Positions 38,725 to 48,291 of a DNA stretch of 64,000 nt are shown here, in pieces. Made by a program: the position numbers and the translations under genes. Location: NCBI GenBank assembly GCA_937877455.1, contig CALFIU010000100.1, positions 1-64,000 of the forward strand. Reading direction: 5' to 3'. Every line of letters starts with the position of its first letter. The first letter of the stretch is position 1. The stretch is from an uncultured Bacteroidales bacterium (GTDB taxonomy: Bacteria > Bacteroidota > Bacteroidia > Bacteroidales > UBA3824). Below the pieces are notes generated by a model. That model made no database searches and had not been told where the DNA came from. It saw only the letters and a program-made list of their open reading frames with translations.

Positions 38725-40140
38725 TTTGTTGTCGAATATACATTGTAACAAACCATCTTTGTTGATGTAGAATATACTTGGTATGGTTGAAAGTTCGCCT
38801 TTTTTCGAGAACTTGCCGATTGTTCTTGTCACAGCACTTTTCAATTCTTCAAGTTTGTTGTTTCTATCCCAATAGAAAATAGCGCAATCCGCTTTCCTCG
38901 CGTTTTCGATATACTTTCTAATGGTGTTTTCATTTGCAGTAGAAATATATTTCACGTCCCATGTGCGATTGTCAAAACGTATGTCCGGCTTTGCTGTACC
39001 ATTGCCATTTTCTTGAAGAAACTCCACCTGTTTTGCTCCGAAATCTGCAAGTAAACGTCCGACGTGCTTTTCTGCTTGGCCACCACTCATTGCTGCTCCA
39101 TTAGGCTTGACGTTAGAGAATTGATGTTTTTTGTGATATACGTTAAAACCACCGTTGCTGGGGTTGAAGTATTCCTTTTCCCATTCTTCGCTGTAAGCAT
39201 CAAACTTTGCTCTTGCTTGTGCAATCGCATCTGCATCTTCCCGCTGTGTGCGCTCATTGTTTGTTGTTTTGCCATCAATGCCGTATATAGGAATGACATA
39301 GCAACAGCAATGTCCGTGATAAGGTGGGTAGCCATCTATGTCTTCCATTTTATGAAATCCGACCATGCTATCACACGTCTCGCATGGATAACTGCTTCCG
39401 CGTAGGACATAATAGCCAGCAGCACCATCTTCCTCATGTTCCATTGACAATTCTTTCATCCAAGCCATTTGAAGAGTGAGCTTTGCCATATTGGTGACAT
39501 TCGTGCTACCATTGTTTGATATACCAACGGCACCCTTTTGAACACCCTTATTGCGAATGTATGTCGCATTGAAATCGTCGGCATGGTCGAATGTCGCCAT
39601 TATCTCTGGCATGGTGTAGATGGAATGCAGGTGAGACTTGACCTTTGTGACGGCAGCAGCCATTGCGACATTTGCGTAACGTAACGCGGCTATTGCCGCT
39701 TCCCAATCTTTCATTGCCTTATACAGATAGCCGTCGAGAGTGTCTTGCAGGTTTCGGTTTCCGCGTCCGAGTAGTGCAATCCATGCGGCGAGGGCATTTT
39801 TTCTTCCAGACGGAGAACCGTCTGGCACAGTGGCTGTGGAGTAGTCATAGATGAGATCAAGGATTTCCTCTTCTGCGTTATCCATGACTTCTGCTATTTC
39901 AGCCATCATTTTTTCGTTGTATTGGCTGCTGATAGAGAACTTTTGCGGGTCAACGTTGTACTTATAGCAGATGGTGACGATTTCCTGTGCTGCGTTAGCA
40001 AGGCATTCGTCCACTTTCGCCTCCAGCACCCGGGCATAATCTTCACGTCGCAATATAAACTGCTTTGCAGAAGTGATGTCTTCCGATGTCGGCAGTCTAT
40101 ATTGCGACGTATCGAGTGATATTTTGATTGTATTACTCAT
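38722..40140 (-). CDS. MuF-like minor head protein with C-terminal nuclease toxin domain
   Basis: In this 472-residue product the N-terminal 300 residues are a phage Mu gpF-type head morphogenesis domain, including VLRGSSYPCETCDSMVGF and GHCCCYVIPIYG, the zinc-like Cys/His motif at its end. Residues about 350-472 (AEKHVGRLLADFGAKQVEFL ... PDIRFDNRTWDVKYI) match polymorphic-toxin nuclease domains of the PD-(D/E)xK or CdiA type (D-I-R-F...W-D-V-K). It is just downstream of the portal gene, where MuF proteins normally lie. The toxin may be injected with the DNA; no obvious immunity gene is seen nearby. Confidence 0.7.
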   Translation of the reverse strand: MSNTIKISLDTSQYRLPTSEDITSAKQFILRREDYARVLEAKVDECLANAAQEIVTICYKYNVDPQKFSISSQYNEKMMAEIAEVMDNAEEEILDLIYDYSTATVPDGSPSGRKNALAAWIALLGRGNRNLQDTLDGYLYKAMKDWEAAIAALRYANVAMAAAVTKVKSHLHSIYTMPEIMATFDHADDFNATYIRNKGVQKGAVGISNNGSTNVTNMAKLTLQMAWMKELSMEHEEDGAAGYYVLRGSSYPCETCDSMVGFHKMEDIDGYPPYHGHCCCYVIPIYGIDGKTTNNERTQREDADAIAQARAKFDAYSEEWEKEYFNPSNGGFNVYHKKHQFSNVKPNGAAMSGGQAEKHVGRLLADFGAKQVEFLQENGNGTAKPDIRFDNRTWDVKYISTANENTIRKYIENARKADCAIFYWDRNNKLEELKSAVTRTIGKFSKKGELSTIPSIFYINKDGLLQCIFDNK

Positions 40141-40183
40141 CTTGAACTTCTTTCCAAAGCTGGCGAACCACTTTGCACACTAC

Positions 40184-41962
40184 TTAATGGGTTGCATCCC
40201 ACTTATCCCACTTCGACTTTGCCTTTCCTGTTGTTGGGTCAATCTCATTGCCGTTTTCATCCCAAGACTTCCCAGACTTGTTCTTTCTACCGCGTGCCGT
40301 TGCTACGCTACCTTTTGTGCGTTTCCTTGCCCGACCTTTCGTTGTGGTTTTATTACCATTTTCGTCGGTAGAAGTGGAAGTCGTTGTTTCCTGTGTGTAG
40401 TCGGCTTCGATTTCCGCAAGAGCCTCAGCCTGTCTGATGGAGATTTCCGACTGGATTTCAAGTTTCTGCTCTGTAAGTAGCAGTTCATGTTCTTGTTCAG
40501 CCTTCTTTTCAGCCTGTATGCGCTCCCATTCTTGTGGTGTGCTGTACGGCAGTTTCTCTGATGCTGTCTGCTTTGAGAGGAAGCCACCCACAACTGCTGT
40601 GTTGAGGTTTGTGGTCAGCTCAGTAATGTTGAGGTGGATATACGGCTCAATGTAGTGTCGAATGTTTGTGTTGAGGAACGCCAGACGGTTTTCGCTTTCA
40701 ATACCATATCCCCAAGTAAAAATGTCAATCATCTTGTCAACACAGCCGTCGTATTCCTGTGCGTCGGTCATAGCCTTCTCGTATGCGTCGGAATACATGA
40801 TTTTGAGTGAAACACCAGGCGTATCGCCAGACTTCAGTTCTGGTGTCTTCACTGCGAATGACTGCTTGTAGATGTTGTCTTCGAGTTTGTCAAGTTCTGC
40901 CTTGTATGCGTTGCTTGCATCCTGACGGTTGAGGAAACCGATTTCTCCGTCTGAAGGCAGTAGCATGATCTTGGAGGCATAGGACATATCCTTTGTAGTC
41001 ACTTCCTCACTTCCCTCACCTTTGACATACATGATAGGAAGGCCGAAGTCGTGGTTGCTGTGTGCGAGGTTAGAGAAAGCAATCTCATAGTTTTCGATTG
41101 TCTCTTCAGAGAACGTCCAGCACGGTCCGTTTTCGTCTCGCATGTATGCAACGGGTATCGTGTCGAAGCCGTGTGGCTCCATCCATTCCAGTTTGTAGCC
41201 GTCGGTTGAGAAAAGTTTGAAGATAAGTTGTTTTGCTTTCTCCAATAAGTTTTTCGGGTCGCCATCAGCCACGAAACGATAGTAGTAGGTATCATCCCAT
41301 ACGTCAATGTATCGTTTTGTTACACTTCCGTCTTCCGAGTAGTTGCAATACGTTCTTGCGAATGTACTGAGTTTTCCTGTGCGCAAATCGTAGTGCGGGA
41401 ATAGTTTGTCACCATTGAGGAAAGACAAAACTTTCCAGCCAAACTCACCTTTGTCAAGGAATCCGACGAAAGCACCGTCACCTGTTGCTTTGACAGACTT
41501 TGCCAGTTGATACCATGCAACCTCCATGTTTTTGTTCGCCCATCCATTTCTGAACTCATTGAACACTTCGGTAGTTTCTTCCGTCACGCTCTTGTCAGAA
41601 AGTTCAAACTGAATGTCGTTGCCGCAAAGATGTGTGAGGTGTTTAACGAGAATGATTTGTTGGAACGAGAAAGCGTAACGAGGAATCTCCTGAATATACC
41701 ACTTCCCATCTTCCTCATTCTGTTGCCAAACATCTGGGAACAGTTCTTTGTCGTTGATCAGATGCCCCGCAGGGTCAAGTTCACGCAAGAAGTCTTCTTG
41801 TGTAACAATCTTCCTGTGCAGGGAGTCGTGTGTGATAGGAACTTCCGAAACATTGTTCCAGATGTAACCATGATCATAGTGACCATCGGGTAAGACGCGA
41901 GTAAAAGGCTTCTTTGTAAGAATGTCTCTTAACTGCTGTGTTTGTGTGAACTTTTCAGCCAT
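40184..41962 (-). CDS. Portal protein
   Basis: A 592-residue product. Position between terminase and MuF genes, length, and a composition of alternating strands and helices fit a siphovirus portal. Segments such as RYAFSFQQIILVKHLTHLCG, VKATGDGAFVGFLDKGEFGW and NRLAFLNTNIRHYIEPYI are typical of Bacteroidetes phage portals. The C-terminal 120 residues are Lys/Glu/Thr-rich and probably disordered. It forms the DNA entry ring of the capsid. Confidence 0.8.
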   Translation of the reverse strand: MAEKFTQTQQLRDILTKKPFTRVLPDGHYDHGYIWNNVSEVPITHDSLHRKIVTQEDFLRELDPAGHLINDKELFPDVWQQNEEDGKWYIQEIPRYAFSFQQIILVKHLTHLCGNDIQFELSDKSVTEETTEVFNEFRNGWANKNMEVAWYQLAKSVKATGDGAFVGFLDKGEFGWKVLSFLNGDKLFPHYDLRTGKLSTFARTYCNYSEDGSVTKRYIDVWDDTYYYRFVADGDPKNLLEKAKQLIFKLFSTDGYKLEWMEPHGFDTIPVAYMRDENGPCWTFSEETIENYEIAFSNLAHSNHDFGLPIMYVKGEGSEEVTTKDMSYASKIMLLPSDGEIGFLNRQDASNAYKAELDKLEDNIYKQSFAVKTPELKSGDTPGVSLKIMYSDAYEKAMTDAQEYDGCVDKMIDIFTWGYGIESENRLAFLNTNIRHYIEPYIHLNITELTTNLNTAVVGGFLSKQTASEKLPYSTPQEWERIQAEKKAEQEHELLLTEQKLEIQSEISIRQAEALAEIEADYTQETTTSTSTDENGNKTTTKGRARKRTKGSVATARGRKNKSGKSWDENGNEIDPTTGKAKSKWDKWDATH

Positions 41963-41979
41963 ATCTATTTGTGTTTATG

Positions 41980-44730
41980 TTATTGTCTTGGTGATAGTTT
42001 TCTGATAGTTCTTATGCGGCTTCTGCCACCTTTGTTTTGTAGCCATTTCGGAACGACCGCCTGTGTATGCTTTATGTCGAATATCTCTCGCATGAAGAGA
42101 GCCTCAAAGAAGTCAGGTGAATGTCCTACGACCGCCTTGTTTTTCATTTGCTCTTTGTGGATAAGACACCAACCCTTATCTTCTTTCGACATGTCCTGTT
42201 TTACGCATTTGCGTTCAATCTGAAGAATGTCGTAAAGAGTTTTTGTTTCCTTTCCGATTTTGTATTTTCTGCGAAGAAGAGTTGGCTCAATGCTCCATCC
42301 CTCTTGCTGCGTTCTTTCTGCAAACTTATACGCGCACTGCGATTTCTTGTTATCGTACAGGTATTTGTCTTTCAAGTCAACCGCCTCTTGGTTGTTGAAC
42401 TTGACAGCACTTGGAAACGCGCCTTTCAAAACCTGCCCCATACCATTCAAGTCATAAGCGAAATTCTGTTCCAAAACTCCCCATTCCTGTAGTTTTGCTT
42501 TCAGTAGGTTCACGGTAGTAAACGGGTCTCGGCGACAGACATAGACATCGGCTACATGGTGTCCTATCCAGAACCATGTCACACAGTTGTCACCACCATC
42601 ACCTGCCACGTCGCAAGTTGCGCGTCGAACTTTGTCGCCCACCATCTGCGCGTTCTGAAAGATTTTGTCGAGGTGATGTGCCTGAATCATATCGTCGCCC
42701 ATCTTTATGATATCCCAGTTTCCGTCAAACTCCCTTGCTCGGATTTCTGGCGGCTGGTTCAGCAGCGATGCTATATACCCCGGGTCGTTCTTCAGCAGAG
42801 CCTTGTTGTCTTTCAAACTTGCTTTGATGAAAGTTACCGACTTCACGAAGAAAGAAGTCTTTGTGTAGCCGTATTGTTCCCAATCGGGGTCCCAGGCATC
42901 ATCAATGAGGTCTTTGCATTGTTCGTAAACTTCTTCTGGAGTGTCACCCCAAATAATGTTGTCAACAGAATCGTCCGGCATATAGCAGTACCGAACAACT
43001 CCGTCACGTTCTGGAATCGCAAAACCTTTTCTTTCTGGGTGAGTTTTTCCGTCTGAATACACGGTGTCAACTTTTCCAATCCACCAATCCACAAACTTTC
43101 TCAACCATGAAAGCGGGTCTGGGTTGCAAGTTCCGAGAATGCGCGAATGCACTCCGACCGTGTTTCGGTTTGAAGTCATAAGGAACTTGAACATTTCAAA
43201 CGGCATTTGCGGCAGCTCGTCGATACCGATGTACGCAAACTGTTGACCACGAAACTTTGTGTCGAAGTCAGACATTGGCATGTCGTAGATGGTAAGACCA
43301 AGTTTTGCACCCGTCTTGAAGTTCCAAGTCATATCATCTTTCGACTTGTTGTAGCGGCCAAGGTGGTTGAACCAGCGTTTACTTTCGTTGATGATATTCT
43401 CGAAATCGTCTTTGTTTTTTCGGAAGATTATGCCATTGAAATGTTTGTTGCGAATGTCGTACATCGGCTCCATGAGCATCGTCACGGTGTTGTGGTTGAT
43501 GGTGTAGCCGTCGGTCATATACAGATGGTCTCTGCCCGTGACGGTAATGCAACGGCAGTTCTGCTTTGTCTTTCCTTTCTTGATATAAAGAAGTTTCTTT
43601 GTCAATATATTCCTTTCTGAAGGAGTTGTAGGAGTCTTTGCGTTGACGTGCGCCCGTGACTTGAAATTAGTTCTTGCAAACAATTCTCCATCGTCAGGTG
43701 CGACAAACGAAACTTTCCAATATCCTATCTTTGCAGGATCATCGTCAATCTGTGAAACTCTCGCCCAAATTCCGAGTGAGCGTGCTACTTCTGCAATATC
43801 TTCAATCAGCAGTTTATTTGGCAAGGCAAGGTACGGGTGTTTGTGCATAGAACGTCCGTTCTTGAACATGACACCACGCAGATACTCCCACCTTGCGGCT
43901 ACCGATGCAGTCTTGTATTCAGGTGGAATCCTTGCAGGTTGTCTTGAACGGCTTGTAGTAATCTTTCTGCGGTTCTCATCCGTCAGTCCTCTCAGATACC
44001 AATTCCCGTCACGTCTGCTTGTTCTGACTTTGTAGCCCATTGCGCGAAACTTGTTACACAGGAAGTAATCGCTTTCAAGAGCGACACCCACTTTGTCGAA
44101 GTGCCAGAATCCAGTTCCACTGATATAACCGAGGATGAACGGATGCAATGGCAGGTCAATAGCCGTCTTTTTCTCATTCAGTTCTACTTCGCCGCAAAGA
44201 GGAATCTCAACAAAGTCTGTCTTTCCTCTACGCAGAGAAAGCGGGTAAGGTCTGTCTATGGCATAATTATCCATGATTTCCCTTGCAGTCATTTCATGGA
44301 AGTCTTCACTGCTATTCGTCCGCGCCCAGAACCTATGATTATCCATGCAGGTTATGCTTGTTCCATCGTCGAAGTGGAAGATATAAACTGTGTTTTCCCC
44401 TTGCTCGAAGATGTTGCTCACTTTCTGCACCCCATTATACGGCGTACAGATGAGGTCTCCGACTTCGAGATCCCCCATCTTTCTGAATCCAGACGGCGTA
44501 GCAACAGGTGTAGCATAGGTGTTTGCTTTGCCACCGCCTCTGTTGCCTCCAAAAACGATGATGTCAGCCACACAGCTCAGTCCAAACTCCTGTGCGCCTT
44601 TTTGAGCGATGAAGAAGTTAGACTCCTTTTTGCTACTCTCTCTGGCTCGCAGTTGTTCGATATATCTGTGTGAATAGATGGGCTTTCCATCTTTCGTATG
44701 TAGTCCAGTTAAACCGTTCTGTTCGCTCAT
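41980..44730 (-). CDS. terL: Large terminase subunit with intein
   Basis: A 916-residue precursor. Before the intein, VFGGNRGGGK is the Walker A start. After the intein come TVTMLMEPMYDIRN, the Walker B FAYIGIDELPQM, SRILGTCNPDPLSW and the C-terminal RNase H-like nuclease region (TCDVAGDGGDN ... FAYDLNGMGQVLKGAF). The mature protein would have about 570 residues, the usual size. It cuts and pumps phage DNA into heads. The ATG at 44730 is chosen because the upstream extension is AT-rich leader. A TACCTTTG box lies about 20 bases upstream on the minus strand. Confidence 0.9.
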   Translation of the reverse strand: MSEQNGLTGLHTKDGKPIYSHRYIEQLRARESSKKESNFFIAQKGAQEFGLSCVADIIVFGGNRGGGKANTYATPVATPSGFRKMGDLEVGDLICTPYNGVQKVSNIFEQGENTVYIFHFDDGTSITCMDNHRFWARTNSSEDFHEMTAREIMDNYAIDRPYPLSLRRGKTDFVEIPLCGEVELNEKKTAIDLPLHPFILGYISGTGFWHFDKVGVALESDYFLCNKFRAMGYKVRTSRRDGNWYLRGLTDENRRKITTSRSRQPARIPPEYKTASVAARWEYLRGVMFKNGRSMHKHPYLALPNKLLIEDIAEVARSLGIWARVSQIDDDPAKIGYWKVSFVAPDDGELFARTNFKSRAHVNAKTPTTPSERNILTKKLLYIKKGKTKQNCRCITVTGRDHLYMTDGYTINHNTVTMLMEPMYDIRNKHFNGIIFRKNKDDFENIINESKRWFNHLGRYNKSKDDMTWNFKTGAKLGLTIYDMPMSDFDTKFRGQQFAYIGIDELPQMPFEMFKFLMTSNRNTVGVHSRILGTCNPDPLSWLRKFVDWWIGKVDTVYSDGKTHPERKGFAIPERDGVVRYCYMPDDSVDNIIWGDTPEEVYEQCKDLIDDAWDPDWEQYGYTKTSFFVKSVTFIKASLKDNKALLKNDPGYIASLLNQPPEIRAREFDGNWDIIKMGDDMIQAHHLDKIFQNAQMVGDKVRRATCDVAGDGGDNCVTWFWIGHHVADVYVCRRDPFTTVNLLKAKLQEWGVLEQNFAYDLNGMGQVLKGAFPSAVKFNNQEAVDLKDKYLYDNKKSQCAYKFAERTQQEGWSIEPTLLRRKYKIGKETKTLYDILQIERKCVKQDMSKEDKGWCLIHKEQMKNKAVVGHSPDFFEALFMREIFDIKHTQAVVPKWLQNKGGRSRIRTIRKLSPRQ
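43489..44526 (-). other. Intein in terminase Walker A, 346 residues, degenerate LAGLIDADG
   Basis: Inserted between Lys and Thr of the Walker A motif GGGK-T. It starts with Ala (ANTYATPVATPSGF), not Cys or Ser. Block A/B follow (DLEVGDLICT; TCMDNHRFW). It ends HLYMTDGYTINHN, giving the HN before Thr. A Cys in CRCITVTGRDHLY is placed like the initiating Cys of class 3 inteins. The central endonuclease has LGYISGTGFW and YLRGVMFKNGR in place of LAGLIDADG motifs with catalytic Asp, so homing is probably lost while splicing is retained. Confidence 0.8.
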
Positions 44731-44923
44731 AAAATATTTACATTTTTGGCACAAAGGTAGTTCGCAAACGACTCTATAACATCTTTTTTGCTTGGAAAAC
44801 AAAACATTTCCAAAATAAAATATCTTTACAAGTTTGTTCTCAGTATAATTTTGCGGAAAAATCATTACAGGCACAGACAAAAAAGGTCTGTTCAACCAAC
44901 ACAAAAACTAAACATTTTACGAC

Positions 44924-45754
44924 ATGGAGAAAGACATTCTCATTCAGAACTTGAAGACCAAGGTTGGAGAAGACAACGCGAAGGTCATTAGTGACAAGAC
45001 ATTTGACGGTATTGCCGAAAGTGTCTTACCAATGTTTGCCGACGACTCGAAGATTACCGACGAGACGTGGAAATTGCCCGTAGCCACACTGATTCAGTTT
45101 GCCGGACAGAAGCGTTTCGACGAAAAGGCATTCACCGAGAAGTTCAAGGAAGACTACGCCAAGGAGTACGCCACCCAGCATGAGAAAGATGTTGAGGGTC
45201 GTATCAATGCGGCAGTAGCCAAGGCATTGGAAGACTACAAGAAGGAACACCCTGAGAATGGTGGTGGCAATGGTGGTAACGGTGGTACATCTACCTACGA
45301 TCTTGACACGAAAGTACAGGACGCAGTGAAGAAGGCACTGGAAGGACTTACTGGCGCAGAAAGTGAGTTTGGCAAGATGACTGCTACCATGACCAGCTTT
45401 ATGAAGTCACAGATTGAGCGGGAGAAAACCGCAACGCTCAACAGCGTAAAGTCCGAGCTCAAGAAGCACCTTATCGCACTGAAGGCCAACAACGAGGCAT
45501 GTATTGACGATGCTTTGGATGACATCGAATACGGTGAAAACCCGACATTCGAAGGTCTGAAACAATCGGCAGTGTCAGCCTACGAGAAACGTTACAAGCG
45601 TTACTACGCAGACGGCGGCAAGCCTTTCGGCGGCGACGGCACTGGAGGAAACAGTGGCGGCAGTGATTTCGTCAAGGAACGCATTGCGAGGTTGCAGCAA
45701 GAGGCAAAGGACAACGCCAACTACGCCACCGAACAAGAGAAGACCTTTGTTTGA
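44924..45754 (+). CDS. Scaffold-like structural protein
   Basis: A 276-residue product. Acidic, helical, with Gly-rich linkers (GGGNGGNGGTSTYD near 120 and GGKPFGGDGTGGNSGG near 235) joining helical parts. Its place just before the capsid genes and its composition fit a phage scaffold protein. A C-terminal charged helix (VKERIARLQQEAKDNANY) would bind the capsid. A protease is not seen. Confidence 0.6.
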   Translation: MEKDILIQNLKTKVGEDNAKVISDKTFDGIAESVLPMFADDSKITDETWKLPVATLIQFAGQKRFDEKAFTEKFKEDYAKEYATQHEKDVEGRINAAVAKALEDYKKEHPENGGGNGGNGGTSTYDLDTKVQDAVKKALEGLTGAESEFGKMTATMTSFMKSQIEREKTATLNSVKSELKKHLIALKANNEACIDDALDDIEYGENPTFEGLKQSAVSAYEKRYKRYYADGGKPFGGDGTGGNSGGSDFVKERIARLQQEAKDNANYATEQEKTFV

Positions 45755-45756
45755 TT

Positions 45757-45775
45757 CTCGCGGGAAACCCGCGAG
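45757..45775 (+). promoter_or_regulatory. Post-stop triloop hairpin, GC-rich
   Basis: Perfect arms CTCGCGGG and CCCGCGAG with loop AAA, starting 2 bases after the scaffold stop and followed by CACGAACAGGAC. It keeps the 8-3-8 form while the stem sequence has nothing in common with other members, evidence that structure is what is conserved. Confidence 0.6.
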
Positions 45776-45824
45776 CACGAACAGGACTTGAAACAGAACA
45801 CAAACAATTCAAACACAAAGTAAC

Positions 45825-46637
45825 ATGAGACAAGGAACTATCAACAACTACATTAAGTTCAGCAAGAGCTTTGGTGGTGTCCGCAAGTGCTACGAGGGCA
45901 AGCCGACGATTGCCGTCGGTGGTTTCATGTGCGAGCCCACTCTGATGCCCGTTGCTCCTAACGTCATGGCTGCTGGAACACTTGTCTATGCCGATGAGCA
46001 GGCTCGTACCATTGTTCCTATCTACACTTTCAAGGTGAAGAGTGTTGACGCAAGCGAAAACAAGATCACCATTGAGAAGTTTGAGACTGGAACCATCGCC
46101 AAGGTGGGTATGAAGTTGCTCGTTGTCGGTTCTGACTTGGCCCAGGCTGTGAGCAATCTCAGCACCGTCATTGCCATTGACAGCAGCAATGCTGACTATG
46201 ACGTTCTTACCGTAGATGCCGTTTCCACAGGCGGCTCGACCTCTTACACGGAGGTAACAGACACTACGGGCAAGAACCCGAAGACAGAGGGTTGGTATGA
46301 GGACAATGCAGGTGCAACCCTTACCACCGACGAGACCCCCGACAACCAGAAGACCTACTACAAGAAGGTCGTAACCTCTGGTACTGCTTTCGTTGCACAG
46401 GGTGACGTTCTTGCAGAAGCCGAGTCTGCTTCTGTGAAGAAAATCAAGGCCATCCCCAACGGTTTGACCTACTGTGACAACGTACTCGACCCCGATGCTT
46501 ATGCCATCGACATCGACTACATCTGGAACTGCATGGAGAAGCCCGTGTTGGAGCGTCGTATGCCCCCTCTCACAGCCAGTCTGAAGAAGGCTCTTCGTGA
46601 CAACGAGTGCTATTTCCGTTTCTCAAACCGCAAGTAA
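45825..46637 (+). CDS. Head structural protein (decoration-like)
   Basis: A 270-residue product, beta-rich, with small-domain motifs (VKSVDASENKITIEKF ... TDTTGKNPKTEGWYEDN). It lies between scaffold and capsid genes, where head decoration proteins are found. The C-terminus (LPDAYAID-type segment, then LERRMPPLTASLKKALRDNE) is conserved in related phages. Role inferred from place only. Confidence 0.5.
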   Translation: MRQGTINNYIKFSKSFGGVRKCYEGKPTIAVGGFMCEPTLMPVAPNVMAAGTLVYADEQARTIVPIYTFKVKSVDASENKITIEKFETGTIAKVGMKLLVVGSDLAQAVSNLSTVIAIDSSNADYDVLTVDAVSTGGSTSYTEVTDTTGKNPKTEGWYEDNAGATLTTDETPDNQKTYYKKVVTSGTAFVAQGDVLAEAESASVKKIKAIPNGLTYCDNVLDPDAYAIDIDYIWNCMEKPVLERRMPPLTASLKKALRDNECYFRFSNRK

Positions 46638-46657
46638 ACTAAAAAGGAGATTAGATT

Positions 46658-47821
46658 ATGAGAGACATGAATCTTTATGGTATCAGCGGTCTGCATCAGT
46701 ATGTGGACGCTGAGAACTTCGGTCTGATCCTCGACAACGTGAACGCCAAGTACAACCGTGCAATCTGGCGTCAGTTTGCTTCGTGGGGAGAGCCGACCGA
46801 CGATCGTGAATGGAAGCAGGGTATCAAGAAGACCCCGATTCTGGTACGTGCCAGCGTGCTTGGTACGCATTCCGGCAAGCCGCAGCGCAGCACAATGGGC
46901 TGGGAGTTCTACGGTGGAACACTGCCGCAGGTAGGTCACGGCTTCAACATCACCAAGGATGATATGATTGAGTTGCGTAAGGCTGCAAAGCTCCGCAACG
47001 TTACCTTTGGCGAGGCTCTGACAGACAGCTTCATCTACAACTCCGATGCCATGCTGGGTGGTGTTCACAACGAACTTTCCTACATGGTTATGCAAGCCAT
47101 GTCAACAGGCGAAATCCACGACGTAGCCGTTGACGGTGCTCGTTACGACTTCAAGTTCCAGATTCCCGACGAGAACTTCCTTGCACCCGAAAGCGGCAAG
47201 GAATGGTACATTTGGGACACCACTGGTGCTACCCCTGTGCTGAAAGCCAATACCAATGCCGATGTCGTAGAGGACATCCTGACCTTCCAGAAGTATCTTA
47301 CCGATACTCTCAACCTTGGTGTTGACCACTGGAAGTTGTCGAAGGATTTGCTGGATAAGATTGTCCTGCATCCCTCTGTTGTGACCGCATTCAAGGCAAG
47401 CAAGAACTACTACAACCCCTCACAGGTCAAGGTGGTTCGCACCGATGTTCTTGACTGGTTGCACAACGACATGAAGGTATGGCCGTTCCAGGAGATTGAC
47501 TTCAAGTCGCGTCACGAGGAAGACGGCAAGCCCGTTGCCGATGCACCCGCATTCGACATTCACAACATGGTTGCCGCAAGCCGCGCATATCGCCCCTTCG
47601 AAATGAAGTGCATGAACAGCATTCTCATCGACCGTGTGAAGATGGGTGGTCTTGACCCCTCTACCCGCTACTCATTCGTTGAGGGTCGTATTGCCGTGCG
47701 CAACTCATGGCAGGAAGACCCCATCCTGAATGTCATTGACTGCGAACTCTACGCTGGTCCCGTGTTCAACAACGTTCACGACTACGGTATTGCAACCGTA
47801 TGGAAGGACTACGAGGGTTAA
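46658..47821 (+). CDS. Major capsid protein
   Basis: A 387-residue product. Length, position after the scaffold gene, and composition fit an HK97-fold capsid protein. Its leader has AAAAGGAGATTAG, the only clear Shine-Dalgarno in the late region, suggesting very high translation. N-terminal residues (MRDMNLYGISGLHQYVDAEN) and VDHWKLSKDLLDKIVLHPSV recur in capsids of Bacteroidetes siphophages. Confidence 0.7.
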   Translation: MRDMNLYGISGLHQYVDAENFGLILDNVNAKYNRAIWRQFASWGEPTDDREWKQGIKKTPILVRASVLGTHSGKPQRSTMGWEFYGGTLPQVGHGFNITKDDMIELRKAAKLRNVTFGEALTDSFIYNSDAMLGGVHNELSYMVMQAMSTGEIHDVAVDGARYDFKFQIPDENFLAPESGKEWYIWDTTGATPVLKANTNADVVEDILTFQKYLTDTLNLGVDHWKLSKDLLDKIVLHPSVVTAFKASKNYYNPSQVKVVRTDVLDWLHNDMKVWPFQEIDFKSRHEEDGKPVADAPAFDIHNMVAASRAYRPFEMKCMNSILIDRVKMGGLDPSTRYSFVEGRIAVRNSWQEDPILNVIDCELYAGPVFNNVHDYGIATVWKDYEG

Positions 47822-47841
47822 ACTCTAACGTGACTTGACCC

Positions 47842-48255
47842 ATGGCCAACACCGAGAATCAGATCATCACCGCCGAGGAATACATCAAAAGTATTTCCCC
47901 GAATGCAGCCGTCAGTGAGAGTGCCGTCAAAGGTATTCTCATTGACGCTGGCATTGACGCTGGCACCCCTGCTACCGAATTGACGGAAAAGCAGAAAGAC
48001 CTTGCACTTGCATACCTTTTGATTCGCATAGCGTTCAATCCCATCATGTCGCAGAAAGTGACAGACAAGGATGGCGATTGGGAGCATTCGGAGGGTAGTG
48101 AGCAATGGTCTCGCTCGCAGTTGATGCAATTTCTGATACTCGCCAGAGACCTCCTTGCAAAGTGGGGCATTACCGACGCTCGTATAGAGTCGCTTGCTCC
48201 CAAGTGGGGAATGAAAGGCTCTGGTTTCCATAAGATCCGCAGATACCCCAAGTAA
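47842..48255 (+). CDS. Head-tail connector-like protein
   Basis: A 137-residue product, mostly helical (IITAEEYIKSISPNAAVSES ... LMQFLILARDLLAKWGIT). The gene order (capsid, this gene, then closure, neck, terminator genes) fits the gp6/gp15-like connector. Assigned from order, not from motif. Confidence 0.55.
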   Translation: MANTENQIITAEEYIKSISPNAAVSESAVKGILIDAGIDAGTPATELTEKQKDLALAYLLIRIAFNPIMSQKVTDKDGDWEHSEGSEQWSRSQLMQFLILARDLLAKWGITDARIESLAPKWGMKGSGFHKIRRYPK

Positions 48256-48291
48256 CCGACGCTTGCAAACCGCGTCGCACACCAAACCGCT

